Positions 1-8,903 of a stretch of 64,000 nt of DNA are shown one piece after another. Location: contig JAJXHK010000004.1 of assembly GCA_021639365.1 (NCBI GenBank), positions 40,842-104,841 of the forward strand. Reading direction: 5' to 3'. Each line of letters opens with the position of its first letter. The first letter of the stretch is position 1. The position numbers were made by a program, and so were the translations under genes. This stretch comes from Collinsella aerofaciens. GTDB taxonomy: Bacteria; Actinomycetota; Coriobacteriia; Coriobacteriales; Coriobacteriaceae. Under the pieces are notes generated by a model, which had not been told where the DNA came from, did no database searches, and saw nothing but the letters and a program-made list of their open reading frames with translations.

Positions 1-1
1 G

Positions 2-235
2 GGCGGCGCAGGCGGCACCGGTACCGGCACCGACGGTGGCACGGGTCCCAACGCAGGCAGCGCCGACAAGAACGGCAAGGGCAACAAGAGCAAGGGCGCG
101 GGCGGAAAGCTCGCCAACACGGGTGACGGCTCCGGCGTTGCCGCCGGGCTCGCTGCCGCCGCCGTGGCGACGACGGTCGCCGGCGCGGCAATGCTTGCCA
201 GTGACCGCGAAAACGCTGGGGACAGTAGCGAATAG
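2..235 (+). CDS. LPXTG-type cell-wall-anchored surface protein, C-terminal end only
   Basis: The window opens inside this gene; 77 residues and a TAG stop are visible. The visible part begins with a Gly/Thr-rich linker, then a basic Lys/Gly stretch (KNGKGNKSKG). The sortase-type motif LANTG follows at visible residues 37-41 (bases 110-124), then an Ala/Val-rich hydrophobic segment of about 25 residues and a short polar tail (DRENAGDSSE). This is the layout of a sortase substrate anchored to peptidoglycan, with Ala replacing the usual Pro of LPXTG. The tail has few positive charges, which is slightly atypical. The function of the exposed part lies upstream of the window and cannot be stated. 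Confidence 0.8.
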   Translation, partial: GGAGGTGTGTDGGTGPNAGSADKNGKGNKSKGAGGKLANTGDGSGVAAGLAAAAVATTVAGAAMLASDRENAGDSSE

Positions 236-265
236 GCAAGCCGGCCTTTTAGACACATCGACTCA

Positions 266-306
266 ATCGGGGGCGCAGGATACCGTTCTGTGCCCCCGAT
301 TTTTAC
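266..306 (+). terminator. Rho-independent terminator of the surface protein gene
   Basis: The 9-bp arms ATCGGGGGC (266-274) and GCCCCCGAT (292-300) are perfectly complementary and are followed by TTTT. It lies about 30 bases after the stop of the partial surface-protein gene. Confidence 0.8.
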
Positions 307-329
307 CTTGGCCCAAACGCCGCCATAGG

Positions 330-599
330 CTACATCACCATGTTCAGCGCGTTAACAAACTCCTGGGCCTTCGCACGGCTGCTCAGGCTAAAGACGCAAG
401 CAGTCAACAGCCTGTTACGCAGAAAAACATCGCGGCCTTTGATTCTATTGACGCCCGTAATGTCCTTAAGATAGACAATCTCGGTGTGCTTGCCGCCGAA
501 AGTGCCCTTCCTGAGCACCTCGATACGATCGGGGTAGATCTTGACGTCTTTAAACCTACCCGAACCTTTGTCCTGGAACAGCAGCGTGTTGTTGTCCAT
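330..599 (-). CDS. Small PH-domain-like protein of unknown role
   Basis: An 89-residue cytoplasmic protein without signal peptide or membrane segment. I chose the ATG at 599 because GGGAG sits 8 bases upstream; a longer frame from a GTG at 644 has no ribosome-binding site. The sequence alternates short beta-like stretches (DVKIYPDRIEVLRKG, HTEIVYLKDITGV) with a C-terminal helix (AKAQEFVNALN). That is the pattern of small bacterial pleckstrin-homology-like domains, which often sense or scaffold rather than catalyse. It converges with the upstream surface-protein gene and stands alone. The PH-like assignment rests on pattern only; no catalytic motif is present and the function is unknown. Confidence 0.6.
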   Translation of the reverse strand: MDNNTLLFQDKGSGRFKDVKIYPDRIEVLRKGTFGGKHTEIVYLKDITGVNRIKGRDVFLRNRLLTACVFSLSSRAKAQEFVNALNMVM

Positions 600-743
600 A
601 CGCGTCACTCCCGTGGGGTTCGCTAAAACTGTCTCTATTGCCACATTTTAGTCACTTCGGGAATCCTGCACGAAGGCGCTAGGCGACATTGGAATTCGAG
701 TCCGCGCGAAGACCTTTAATGAAGTGCCCGGCACTTCCCCGCA

Positions 744-784
744 ACACAAAACGGGGCAGTCCGCACTCCTGCGAGCTGCCCCGT
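744..784 (-). terminator. Rho-independent terminator of the zinc-ribbon gene
   Basis: Read on the minus strand, ACGGGGCAG and CTGCCCCGT arms (751-759 and 776-784) form a hairpin, and the 3' arm is followed by TTTTGTGTT. It lies about 40 bases beyond the stop of the zinc-ribbon gene. Confidence 0.8.
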
Positions 785-826
785 CCCTCTAACTATCGCA
801 TCGCAGCGCCGACCGGCTGCGCTTCC

Positions 827-2164
827 CTACTTCCCAAATAGCGCACCCAGCAGACCGCGGCGTTTGGGCTTTTCTTCTCGGTAGGAACCCTCGGCTGCCG
901 CTGCCACCTGGCGCGGTTGCTCGCCGCCTCCACGGCGCACGATCTGGTACAGAAACGGTGACTTAACGTATTTGACCTCGATGGGCGTGGCATGCACGGT
1001 ACTTTCGCCGGACAGATGCAGGCTCGGGTTGAGCGGCGCCACCACATGCGTCTCGCGCTTGTCGCTAAACACCACCGCGGCCGCACGACCCGTCTGGCCG
1101 TTTACGGCAATGCGCACCTGCTCGCCATCGCGGCTGTCCATCGCCGGACGATCGACAAAGTAGACCGGCACCATCATCAGACCGTCCTTATGCTTGCGGG
1201 CCTTGCGCGCCCAGGTTCGGATGCTCTTTTTATTGAGCCCCAGCACCGCCTCGGCATCGTTGCCGGCAATGTCGAGCGCCAGCTTATCAATGACCACCTG
1301 GTCCTTGGTAGATGCATCGACGGAGACAACGCGAAAGTCACCTTCCTGCATGGCGGGATCGAACGGACCGACCTTGGCGAAGTCCCACGGCTCCAAAATG
1401 CCCATAAGGCGAACATCCAGATAGTTTGCCCGCGGATACGCCCAGTCGAGCACCTCGTAGTACACCAGGGTTTCCTTGCTCAGGCCCTTGCCCGGAAAGC
1501 TCGCCATCATACGCAGGTCCGCCAGCGCCATGGGGAAATAGAAGAGCATCATGTCGTTTTGGATCGCGTCTTCCACGTCGTGCCCGGCAAAGGCATCCGG
1601 GTACTGGCGCACCAGCTGCAGCGCGTTGGCACGTGCCTGCTGCGGCGAGATTTCGCAGGGAATACCCTGCTCCGGCACATACTCCGCACCCACGCCCATG
1701 GTCAGACGTTTGCTAAACGTACCGGGCTTGAGCAGGTCGGCAATGCCGATCTTGTTGCCGCAGGACGGGCACTCAAACACACGCTGCGTTGACTCGCCCT
1801 CAAAGGACGCTCCGCAGAAGGGGCAAGGAATGCTCACATGCGTGGCCTCTTGGAACTCCTGCGCCGTGCCGCGATCCTCCCACAGCAGATGTTCCAGGAC
1901 CGACTGATTGCGCCAGTGCGAATTGAAGAAATACCAGTCCGGGTCCTCCGGGCGCTCGAGTTGCGACACATGCGTGAGCTTGAGCAATCCATCCACCACC
2001 GTCAACGGCGTATGACGAATGCCCAAAGCGCTCTTGGGCTCTCCGGCGTCCGCCTGCCATGGGATGACCGTGCCGCAATAGGCGCACTCAAAGCTGCGTT
2101 TAGCTTGGTGTGAGTACATAGGGCCGCCGCAGTTTTGGCATTTAATGGCAAACATCTCGTCCAT
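827..2164 (-). CDS. Double zinc-ribbon protein of unknown function (TFIIB-type ribbon)
   Basis: 445 residues. The start is ATG 2164, preceded by AAAGGAGG; the frame is open 17 codons further but without a ribosome-binding site. Two four-cysteine zinc ribbons are visible: C9/C12 with C27/C30 (CQNCGG and CAYCG), and C114/C117 with C132/C135 (CPFCG and CPSCG). The rest is predicted soluble, with a conserved-looking middle (residues about 150-380) rich in aromatic residues and Asp, and a short basic C-terminus (KPKRRG) ending in a hydrophobic LLGALFG. No signal peptide is seen. Such double-ribbon proteins are often annotated as TFIIB-type zinc-ribbon proteins; the name describes the fold and does not imply a transcription factor. 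It is transcribed divergently from the CDF exporter. The function is unknown. Confidence 0.75.
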   Translation of the reverse strand: MDEMFAIKCQNCGGPMYSHQAKRSFECAYCGTVIPWQADAGEPKSALGIRHTPLTVVDGLLKLTHVSQLERPEDPDWYFFNSHWRNQSVLEHLLWEDRGTAQEFQEATHVSIPCPFCGASFEGESTQRVFECPSCGNKIGIADLLKPGTFSKRLTMGVGAEYVPEQGIPCEISPQQARANALQLVRQYPDAFAGHDVEDAIQNDMMLFYFPMALADLRMMASFPGKGLSKETLVYYEVLDWAYPRANYLDVRLMGILEPWDFAKVGPFDPAMQEGDFRVVSVDASTKDQVVIDKLALDIAGNDAEAVLGLNKKSIRTWARKARKHKDGLMMVPVYFVDRPAMDSRDGEQVRIAVNGQTGRAAAVVFSDKRETHVVAPLNPSLHLSGESTVHATPIEVKYVKSPFLYQIVRRGGGEQPRQVAAAAEGSYREEKPKRRGLLGALFGK

Positions 2165-2192
2165 GGATACATCCTCCTTTGCGCAGGGGCTG

Positions 2193-2211
2193 TCGACATT
2201 AAGTATGTCGA
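2193..2211. promoter_or_regulatory. Short perfect palindrome between divergent genes (candidate operator)
   Basis: TCGACAT, a 5-base centre, then ATGTCGA form a perfect 7+7 inverted repeat 29 bases upstream of the zinc-ribbon gene start, in the region between it and the CDF exporter. No regulator is encoded next to it. It may be an operator for either gene. Confidence 0.35.
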
Positions 2212-2321
2212 GCAAACAGGCACATGCCCATACCCATGTGGCCCAAAATGGACCACCCAGGCAGACGAGAAGGCTCGCTCGTTAGCACCGGCAGACCATT
2301 GCTGCATTTTCTGAGCATCGG

Positions 2322-2349
2322 TGCACAGCGCCTCCGCGCGAGCTACACT
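2322..2349 (+). promoter_or_regulatory. Candidate sigma-70 promoter of the CDF exporter
   Basis: TGCACA (2322-2327), a 16-bp spacer and TACACT (2344-2349) lie 34 bases before the chosen start codon at 2383. The -10 is good and the -35 is weak. Confidence 0.4.
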
Positions 2350-2382
2350 ATCCCCTTAAACATGACTGTGAGGACGACCGCT

Positions 2383-3564
2383 ATGCTATTTGTAAATCAG
2401 CTGGTACATACGCTTGTTCCCGGCAGCGAGGGCGAGCCGGTCGATACCTCCTGCCGCACCAACGCGGGCTTCGCCGCAAGCCTCATCTGCATTGGCCTCA
2501 ACATCACTCTGTGCCTGGCCAAGGGCATCGCGGGCCTGCTCGCCGGCTCTGTCTCGCTCATCGCCGACGCCTTCAACAACCTCTCCGACGCCTCGAGCAA
2601 CATCGTGAGCCTGCTCGGGTTCCGCCTTGCCAGCCGCCCGGCAGACGAAGGCCACCCCTATGGCCACGGCCGCTACGAGTACCTAGCCGGTCTGTTCGTC
2701 GCCGTCCTGGTTTGCGCCGTCGGCATCAACCTGATCCTCGAGTCGGTCACCAAGATCATCAAGCCCTCCCCCACCGCCTACACGCTGGTCTCCCTAGCCA
2801 CTCTCGTCTTGTCCATGCTCGTCAAATTCTGGATGGCCGCATTCAACCGCGCGCTGGGCAACCGCATCGATTCCGAAACACTCATTGCCACAGCACAGGA
2901 CTCCAAAAACGACGTCATCACCTCGGGCTCGGTCTTGGCGGCGGCACTTATTTCGCAGACGACCGGCTTTGACCTCGATGGCTGGGCAGGCCTGGGTGTG
3001 GGCATCTTCATCTGCATCAGCGGCATGGGCCTAGTGCGCGACGCCATCAGCCCGTTGCTGGGACAAGCGCCCGACCCCAAGCTCGTCCAGGCAATCCGCG
3101 ACAAGATCATGTCGTATCCGCAGGTCCTAGGCACCCACGACCTGATGGTGCACGACTACGGCCCCGGTCGTCAGTTTGCCAGCGCCCACGTGGAGATGCC
3201 CGGCGAGGGCGATGCGTTTGAGCACCACGAGATCCTGGACACCATCGAGCACGATATCAAACGGCAGATGGGCATCGGTATCACGCTGCACTGCGACCCC
3301 ATCGCCACCACCGGCGACGACCTGCGCGGCTGGGTCAAGCGCGGCGTCATGCAGATCGACCCCGCGCTCTCCATCCACGACCTGCACGAGCACGACGGGT
3401 TCGTTTCGTTTGACCTGGTGCGTCCCGACGGCTTTGACATATCCGACGAGGAGCTGCTGGAGCTCGTCACGCGCATCGTGCACGAGCGCCGGCCCAACGT
3501 CTCATGCGTCGTCACGTTTGATTCGGGCTTTAGCTCGCCCGACCGTCCAGCAGAGCAGCTGTAG
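2383..3564 (+). CDS. Cation diffusion facilitator family metal exporter, possibly for Mn(II)
   Basis: 393 residues. ATG 2383 is chosen because GAGGA lies 8 bases upstream; the frame runs open further upstream through non-coding sequence. CDF proteins are proton-coupled divalent-metal exporters with about six membrane helices and a cytoplasmic C-terminal domain. Visible marks are helix 2 with LIADAFNNLSD (D62, N66), the family motif HPYGHGR (residues 91-97), helix 5 with AQDSKND (D173, D177), and a His/Asp-rich cytoplasmic domain (residues about 240-393). Zinc exporters such as YiiP have a His in the helix-5 pair; here both are Asp. An acidic/Asn site of this kind is known from Mn-exporting CDFs, so Mn(II) is my inferred substrate. 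It converges with the next gene, 12 bases from it. Confidence 0.9.
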   Translation: MLFVNQLVHTLVPGSEGEPVDTSCRTNAGFAASLICIGLNITLCLAKGIAGLLAGSVSLIADAFNNLSDASSNIVSLLGFRLASRPADEGHPYGHGRYEYLAGLFVAVLVCAVGINLILESVTKIIKPSPTAYTLVSLATLVLSMLVKFWMAAFNRALGNRIDSETLIATAQDSKNDVITSGSVLAAALISQTTGFDLDGWAGLGVGIFICISGMGLVRDAISPLLGQAPDPKLVQAIRDKIMSYPQVLGTHDLMVHDYGPGRQFASAHVEMPGEGDAFEHHEILDTIEHDIKRQMGIGITLHCDPIATTGDDLRGWVKRGVMQIDPALSIHDLHEHDGFVSFDLVRPDGFDISDEELLELVTRIVHERRPNVSCVVTFDSGFSSPDRPAEQL

Positions 3565-3576
3565 CCCACTTACCAG

Positions 3577-4566
3577 CTAGTTTCCCTGCGCGCCCGAGAT
3601 GCCGTTTTGCAGCGCGTTCCAGGCATCCGTCGCCATGCCGCCCAAGTTCTGAGCGGTGTCGCCCAGGTTCTGGGCCGTGTCGCCCAGCTCTTGGGCCTTA
3701 TCCCCAAGCTCCTGTGCCTTGTTGCTCAAGTCCTCCAGCGTATTGGAACTCGAGCTGTCGGTGCCGCTTTGGCCGTCGGGCGAGTTGCCCGAGCTATTCT
3801 TGTGCGTGAGTTGAATTTCGAGGTTGCCGTTGTCGTTATAGTAGGCAGAAGTAACGACCCAGTTAGCATCGACGACGGGCGTTGAGCCATCGTCGGTCAG
3901 GATCACGGCGTTCGAAAGGTCGGCTCCGCGCGACTTGAGGAGCTTCTTGGCGTTGGACCAGTACTGCCCCGGGATATCGCTCAGATCGACAGTGCCAGAC
4001 GAGGCGGACTCGGTTTGCTCGGCAGTGGTATCGGCCGTTGAGCTCCCTCGCTTGTTGAGCATGCCCGACACAATGGCAAACACAACCGACAGCGCAAAGA
4101 AGATCGCCAGCACGATGAGGATCTTCTTGATCACGCTCGACGAACGCGACGTTTTCCTCTCTTCGTCCTCGCCATATTGCGGAATCGACTTGGGGTACTC
4201 GCGATACGGCTCGCGCGACTCGTAGCGAGGCTGCGCCGTGCGAGGCATATACGTCGTCTGCTGAGGCTGCGGAATGGGATTCTGCGGCAGGCCATCATAG
4301 GGATTCGGCGTCGAGGCAGCATAAGAATCCTGCGGTGCGTAATCAAACGGATCCGGAGCTGCGTTGCCATAGGGGCCTTGCGAAGATGTAGCGTAAGAAT
4401 CCTGCGCCGTGTCGCCATAGCCCATAACCCGGGTGGGCCCGGCAGAAGGCTGCGTCGCGGCGGGGTCGGTATAACCGGGGTTGGGAACAACGCGGGTCGC
4501 ATCGGCGCTATCGCCAGCCTGCGCGGAACCGTAGCCGCCCATCACGGTTGTCTTGTCCTGATCCAT
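3577..4566 (-). CDS. Single-pass membrane protein with disordered N-terminus and C-terminal heptad repeats
   Basis: 329 residues, ATG preceded by GGAAAGGAA. Residues 1-145 are a Pro/Tyr/Gln/Gly-rich, probably disordered cytoplasmic region. A strong membrane helix follows at about 149-169 (IKKILIVLAIFFALSVVFAI). Then comes an extracytoplasmic part with a small folded stretch (about 195-265: DIPGQYWSNAKKLLKSRG, DANWVVTSAYY) and a Ser/Gly linker. At the C-terminus are near-identical heptads (KAQELGD, KAQELGD, TAQNLGD, TAQNLGG) that should form an amphipathic helix. The N-terminus has repeated Thr-x-Val motifs (TTVMGGYG, TRVVPNPGY, TRVMGYG), which could be phosphorylation sites. It is monocistronic. 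No enzyme motif is present; I do not recognise a function. Confidence 0.7.
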   Translation of the reverse strand: MDQDKTTVMGGYGSAQAGDSADATRVVPNPGYTDPAATQPSAGPTRVMGYGDTAQDSYATSSQGPYGNAAPDPFDYAPQDSYAASTPNPYDGLPQNPIPQPQQTTYMPRTAQPRYESREPYREYPKSIPQYGEDEERKTSRSSSVIKKILIVLAIFFALSVVFAIVSGMLNKRGSSTADTTAEQTESASSGTVDLSDIPGQYWSNAKKLLKSRGADLSNAVILTDDGSTPVVDANWVVTSAYYNDNGNLEIQLTHKNSSGNSPDGQSGTDSSSSNTLEDLSNKAQELGDKAQELGDTAQNLGDTAQNLGGMATDAWNALQNGISGAQGN

Positions 4567-4683
4567 GCAACGATTCCTTTCCGTCGCGCGTGAGCATCAA
4601 GTTATCCATGCATTCTACCCGCGCAAAAGCCTATGACGGGCAGAGTCCGTCGGTATCTACAAGACATGCGCGGGCCTAAGGAT

Positions 4684-4720
4684 CAAAAAGCCCCGCCGTG
4701 CCTTGTGGGCGCGGCGGGGC
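4684..4720 (-). terminator. Rho-independent terminator of fhs
   Basis: On the minus strand GCCCCGCCG (4712-4720) and CGGCGGGGC (4690-4698) pair perfectly and are followed by TTTTT, about 25 bases beyond the fhs stop. Confidence 0.85.
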
Positions 4721-4745
4721 GGGCTAGCAGCTATGGACAGCAGGC

Positions 4746-6413
4746 TTAGAACAGGCCGGTGATGTTGCCGTCGTTGTCGACGTCGATGTTTTCGGCCGCG
4801 GGCACCTTGGGCAGACCAGGCATGGTCAGAACACTGCCGGTCAGCGCGACCACAAAGTGGGCGCCGGCAGAAACCTTGAGCTCACGCACGGTGATGCGGA
4901 AGTTCTCGGGAGCGCCCAGGGCCTTGGCGTTGTCGCTAAAGCTGTACTGCGTCTTGGCGACGCACACCGGCAGGTTGCCAAAGCCGTTCTCGCGCAGCTC
5001 GGCGAGCTGGCGCTTGGCAGCCGGCGTAAAGTCGACGCCGTCGGCGCGGTAAACCTTGGTGGCAACGGCCTCGAGGGCGTCGGCCACATCGGCACCGTCC
5101 TCATAGGCAAACTTGAGCTCGCTCGGCTGCTCAATCAGACGCATGACCTCATCGGCCAGCTCGAGCGCGCCCTCGCCGCCCTTGGCCCAGACTTCGGAAA
5201 GCTTAACGTTGACGCCGAGCTTCTGGCACTCGGACTCGATGAGCTCGAGCTCGGCCTCGGTGTCCGTCGGGAAGCGGTTGATGGCGACCACGCAGGGCAG
5301 ACCGTAGACATTCTGGATGTTATCGACGTGGCGCAGCAGGTTGGGCATGCCGGCCTTGAGGGCCTCGAGGTTCTCCTCGTTGAGGTCGGCCTTGGCGACA
5401 CCGCCGTTGTACTTAAGCGCACGAGCGGTCGCGACGATTACGACAGCGCTGGGGCGAACGCCCGTCATGCGGCACTTGATGTCGAGGAACTTCTCAGCAC
5501 CCAGATCGGCACCGAAGCCGGCCTCGGTAATGGCGACATCGCCAAAGCGCATCGCCATACGCGTGGCCATGATAGAGTTGCAGCCGTGGGCAATGTTGGC
5601 GAAGGGGCCGCCGTGGACAAACGCGGGCGTGCCCTCGAGCGTTTGCACCAAGTTGGGCTTGAGCGCGTCCTTAAGCAACGCAGCCATGGCACCCTGGGCC
5701 TTAAGGTCGCGGGCACGGACGGGCTCGCCGGCAAAGCTGTAGCCGACGACGATCTCGCCCAGGCGCTCCTTGAGGTCGTTAATGCTCGTAGACAGGCACA
5801 GGATTGCCATGACCTCGGAGGCGACGGTGATATCGAAGCCGTCCTCGCGCGGCACGCCCTGGGCCTTACCGCCAATACCGTCGATGACGTGGCGCAGCTG
5901 ACGGTCGTTCATATCGACGACGCGCTTCCAAGTGATGCGTTTAACGTCAATACCGAGTTGATTGCCCTGCTGGATGTGGTTATCAAGCATGGCGGCCAGC
6001 AGGTTGTTGGCAGCACCGATGGCATGGAAGTCGCCGGTAAAGTGCAGGTTGATATCCTCCATGGGGATGACCTGAGCCCAGCCGCCGCCGGCAGCGCCGC
6101 CCTTAACGCCAAAGACGGGGCCGAGCGAAGGCTCGCGCAGGGCCACGGCACTCTTGACGCCGCGTCGGCGCAAGCCATCGGCCAGACCGATGGTCGTGGT
6201 GGTCTTACCCTCGCCCGCAGGCGTTGGGTTGATAGCAGTCACGAGGACGAGCTTGGCCTGGTGGTCAGTCGGCTCGTTGAGCAGTGAATAGTCGACCTTA
6301 GCCTTGTCGAAGCCGTACGGAATAAGGTGCTTAACGTCGACGCCGGCGTTCTTGGCCACCTCGGTAATAGGCAGCGGCGTGACAGAACGTGCGATTTCGA
6401 TGTCAGTAGGCAT
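4746..6413 (-). CDS. fhs: Formate-tetrahydrofolate ligase
   Basis: 555 residues, the normal length for this enzyme. It joins formate to tetrahydrofolate using ATP, giving 10-formyl-tetrahydrofolate for purine and methionyl-tRNA formylation and for one-carbon metabolism. The start [10 protein letters not shown] at 6413 is preceded by GAAAGGA. The P-loop-like ATP site [13 protein letters not shown] lies near residue 65, followed by family blocks [31 protein letters not shown] and [14 protein letters not shown]. It has its own terminator and is not in an operon. In an anaerobe that also encodes a hydrogenase it may feed formate carbon into folates, but no other Wood-Ljungdahl gene is in the window. 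Confidence 0.97.
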   Translation of the reverse strand: MPTDIEIARSVTPLPITEVAKNAGVDVKHLIPYGFDKAKVDYSLLNEPTDHQAKLVLVTAINPTPAGEGKTTTTIGLADGLRRRGVKSAVALREPSLGPVFGVKGGAAGGGWAQVIPMEDINLHFTGDFHAIGAANNLLAAMLDNHIQQGNQLGIDVKRITWKRVVDMNDRQLRHVIDGIGGKAQGVPREDGFDITVASEVMAILCLSTSINDLKERLGEIVVGYSFAGEPVRARDLKAQGAMAALLKDALKPNLVQTLEGTPAFVHGGPFANIAHGCNSIMATRMAMRFGDVAITEAGFGADLGAEKFLDIKCRMTGVRPSAVVIVATARALKYNGGVAKADLNEENLEALKAGMPNLLRHVDNIQNVYGLPCVVAINRFPTDTEAELELIESECQKLGVNVKLSEVWAKGGEGALELADEVMRLIEQPSELKFAYEDGADVADALEAVATKVYRADGVDFTPAAKRQLAELRENGFGNLPVCVAKTQYSFSDNAKALGAPENFRITVRELKVSAGAHFVVALTGSVLTMPGLPKVPAAENIDVDNDGNITGLF

Positions 6414-6557
6414 GGGCGGTCCTTTCGTTACCGAATGAGAAAAAGACCAATTCAGCATAGCACGGGCGCGCAATAGTAAAACACCCATAACCGATGAACG
6501 GCGATATGTTTACCCGATGCCCAGCGATAGCCCAACAGCCCGCCAAAACAAAGCGCC

Positions 6558-7625
6558 CTAAACGGTAGGTTCAATCCCCAGGTGCTCAAAGGTGCGAAGG
6601 GTTGCCTGACGGCCCTGCGGCGTACGAATCATCAACCCGCACTGCAGCAGATAGGGCTCATAGACATCCTCGAGCGTGCCCGGGTCCTCGCCCACCGCGC
6701 TGGCAAGGGTCGTAAGTCCCACGGCACGACCGGAGAACGTCTTAGCGAGCGTCTCCAAAATGCGAATATCCATCCAGTCCAGACCGAGCTCATCGATCTC
6801 GAAGAACTCGAGCGCCTGGCGACAGATATCGAGCTCGATGGGACCGTTGCCGCGCACCTGTGCGTAATCGCGCACGCGCTTGAGCAGGCGGTTGGCAAGA
6901 CGTGGCGTACCGCGCGAACGCGAGCCGATCTCGAGTGCACTGGGATGGTCGATCGTCACGCCCAGGATAGTCGCCGAGCGCGTCACAATCTGCGCGAGCT
7001 CCTCGACCGTGTAGTAATCCAGGCGATATGAAATGCCAAAGCGGTCGCGCAACGGGCCGGTCAACATGCCTGAGCGGGTCGTTGCCGCTACCAGCGTAAA
7101 CTTGGGAATATCCAGGCGAATCGAGCGCGCCGCCGGACCCTTGCCAATCACGATATCGAGGGCAAAGTCCTCCATCGCGGGGTACAGGACCTCCTCGACC
7201 GAGCGGTTGAGGCGGTGGATCTCGTCGATAAACAGCACATCACCCGGCTGCAAGTTAGTAAGGATGGCTGCCAGGTCGCCGGTGCGCGCGATGGCAGGGC
7301 CACTCGTGGTCTTGATCTGAGCGCCCAGCTCGTTGGCGATAACCGTAGCCAGCGTGGTCTTGCCCAGACCCGGAGGGCCCGAGAAGATCACGTGGTCGAG
7401 CGTCTCGCCACGGCTCTGCGCCGCTTCGATCAACACGCGCAGGCTCTGCTTGATATGCTCCTGGCCGCAGTAATCGTCCAGGCGCTGGGGGCGCAGGGTA
7501 CGGTCGACATCGAGGTCCTCGGGCGTCAGCTCCGAGCCCACCATGCGCTCGCCATGCGCCATGGATGCCGCCGGCGAGTTGCCGGGCGTCGCCCACAGGT
7601 CCTGAGAGTCATCGGCTTCCCACAT
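6558..7625 (-). CDS. ruvB: Holliday junction branch-migration ATPase RuvB
   Basis: 355 residues. RuvB is the hexameric AAA+ motor that drives Holliday junction branch migration with RuvA. Walker [10 protein letters not shown] (residues about 78-86), Walker B LFIDEIHR, sensor region [16 protein letters not shown] and the C-terminal winged helix with RTPQGRQAT are present. It is the last gene of ruvC-ruvA-ruvB. The ATG overlaps the ruvA stop by one base (TGATG), which implies translational coupling; a GTG one codon upstream is the alternative start. An extra N-terminal stretch (about 35 residues) precedes the usual start of homology. Confidence 0.97.
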   Translation of the reverse strand: MWEADDSQDLWATPGNSPAASMAHGERMVGSELTPEDLDVDRTLRPQRLDDYCGQEHIKQSLRVLIEAAQSRGETLDHVIFSGPPGLGKTTLATVIANELGAQIKTTSGPAIARTGDLAAILTNLQPGDVLFIDEIHRLNRSVEEVLYPAMEDFALDIVIGKGPAARSIRLDIPKFTLVAATTRSGMLTGPLRDRFGISYRLDYYTVEELAQIVTRSATILGVTIDHPSALEIGSRSRGTPRLANRLLKRVRDYAQVRGNGPIELDICRQALEFFEIDELGLDWMDIRILETLAKTFSGRAVGLTTLASAVGEDPGTLEDVYEPYLLQCGLMIRTPQGRQATLRTFEHLGIEPTV

Positions 7626-8245
7626 CACGCATCCATTCCAAGTCGCTTAAGCGCCGCGCCGAGCAGATCCTCGACACGCATATTCTGCCCATCATACCCG
7701 CTCAGGGCAACATCGGTCTCCTGCGGGCTAAAGCCCATGGAAAGGAGCGCCGCGCAGGCATCATCGATCGCCGAGGGAGCGGCAGCGGGCACGGGCATCG
7801 CAACCTGTCCGGGAATCACGTCGACCGGCACAAAGCCCTTGTCCTTGGCAAAGGTACTCTTGAGCTCCAGGATCAGACGCTGAGCCGTCTTTTTGCCCAC
7901 ACCGGGCACCTTGGCCATGCCCTTGTCGTCCTCGGCCATCACCAGCGAATACAATTGCCCCACGGTATAGGTGGAAAGCACGGCGAGCGCCAAGCGCGGA
8001 CCAACGCCCGAGACAGACACGAGCCGATCGAACATCGTGCGCTCATCCTTAGAGGAAAAACCGAAAAGTGTCATGGCGTCCTCGCGCACCTGCATACGCG
8101 TGTAGAGGCGGACCTCGCCGCCGGGCGTCGGCAACGTGGCCGCAGTACTGCCCGAGATGCCGAGCTCAAAGCCAACGCCCGACACATCGACGACAGCAGA
8201 GCTCATCGTGGCCTCGACAAGCGTTCCGTGGAGCTGGGAAATCAT
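7625..8245 (-). CDS. ruvA: Holliday junction DNA-binding protein RuvA
   Basis: 206 residues, typical length. RuvA tetramers clamp the four-way junction and load RuvB. The N-terminal OB fold ([27 protein letters not shown]) is followed by helix-hairpin-helix motifs ([16 protein letters not shown] and [17 protein letters not shown]). After a linker rich in Pro/Ala comes the RuvB-binding domain III ([16 protein letters not shown]). Its ATG overlaps the ruvC stop (TGATG) and its stop overlaps ruvB, so the three genes form one coupled operon. Confidence 0.97.
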   Translation of the reverse strand: MISQLHGTLVEATMSSAVVDVSGVGFELGISGSTAATLPTPGGEVRLYTRMQVREDAMTLFGFSSKDERTMFDRLVSVSGVGPRLALAVLSTYTVGQLYSLVMAEDDKGMAKVPGVGKKTAQRLILELKSTFAKDKGFVPVDVIPGQVAMPVPAAAPSAIDDACAALLSMGFSPQETDVALSGYDGQNMRVEDLLGAALKRLGMDA

Positions 8246-8766
8246 CAGTATCCGGTTCCTCTCTGTTGATAGAACTCGCCGCCGGTAAGCGCCCGGGTGC
8301 GGCTGAGGTTAACGTGGCAGATGGCGCAGGCCAGGGCATCGGCGGCATGGTCGGGATGCGGGTCGTGATCGAGCTGCGTGAGCGTGCGCACCATGTAGGC
8401 GACCTGCCGCTTATCTGCGGCACCGGTACCCACCACAGCCTGCTTAATCTGCATAGGCGTGTACTCGCCGATCTCGAGCGCGCATTCCGAAAGCGCCACG
8501 AGTGCAGCGCCGCGGGCATGCGCCGTAGGGATGGCCGAGCGAACGTTGGCGCCAAAGTAAATGCTCTCGATGGCAGCGGTATCGGGTCGATAACGCTCCA
8601 CGACGCCCTTGAGGTCGCGGGCGATATGCGACAGGCGCACCGCGAGCGGACTTCCGGCACTGGTCTCGATGCAGCCATAGGCACGGCAGCGAACCTCGCC
8701 ACGCCGCTCCTCGATAATCCCCCAACCCGTATGAGCCAAACCGGGGTCGATACCCAAGATAACCAA
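8245..8766 (-). CDS. ruvC: Crossover junction endodeoxyribonuclease RuvC
   Basis: 173 residues. RuvC is the dimeric resolvase that nicks Holliday junctions. I place the start at a TTG (8766) because AGGGGAGG lies 5 bases upstream and the protein then begins VILGIDPG exactly where RuvC homology begins; a GTG at 8787 would bury the ribosome-binding site inside the gene. The RNase-H-like catalytic acids are visible: Asp in GIDPG, Glu in AAIESIYFG, and the Asp pair in HPDHAADALA. It is the first gene of ruvC-ruvA-ruvB, with stop-start overlaps throughout. Confidence 0.95.
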   Translation of the reverse strand: MVILGIDPGLAHTGWGIIEERRGEVRCRAYGCIETSAGSPLAVRLSHIARDLKGVVERYRPDTAAIESIYFGANVRSAIPTAHARGAALVALSECALEIGEYTPMQIKQAVVGTGAADKRQVAYMVRTLTQLDHDPHPDHAADALACAICHVNLSRTRALTGGEFYQQRGTGY

Positions 8767-8903
8767 GCCAACCTCCCCTCGCCACAAGCGCAGCGCAAGA
8801 CAAGGCCCCGCGCATCATTCACGAACGTCTGTTCTAGAATAACACAACGGGGCCAAGATGCTTAGTTGAAGTGTCGGGGTTGGAAGCGAATCCTATCCCA
8901 TAG

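Noticed and set aside
36..626. 196-codon plus-strand frame at the window start
   Set aside because: It runs through the surface-protein gene in another frame, through its terminator and antisense to the PH-like gene. The true frame there is 2-235.
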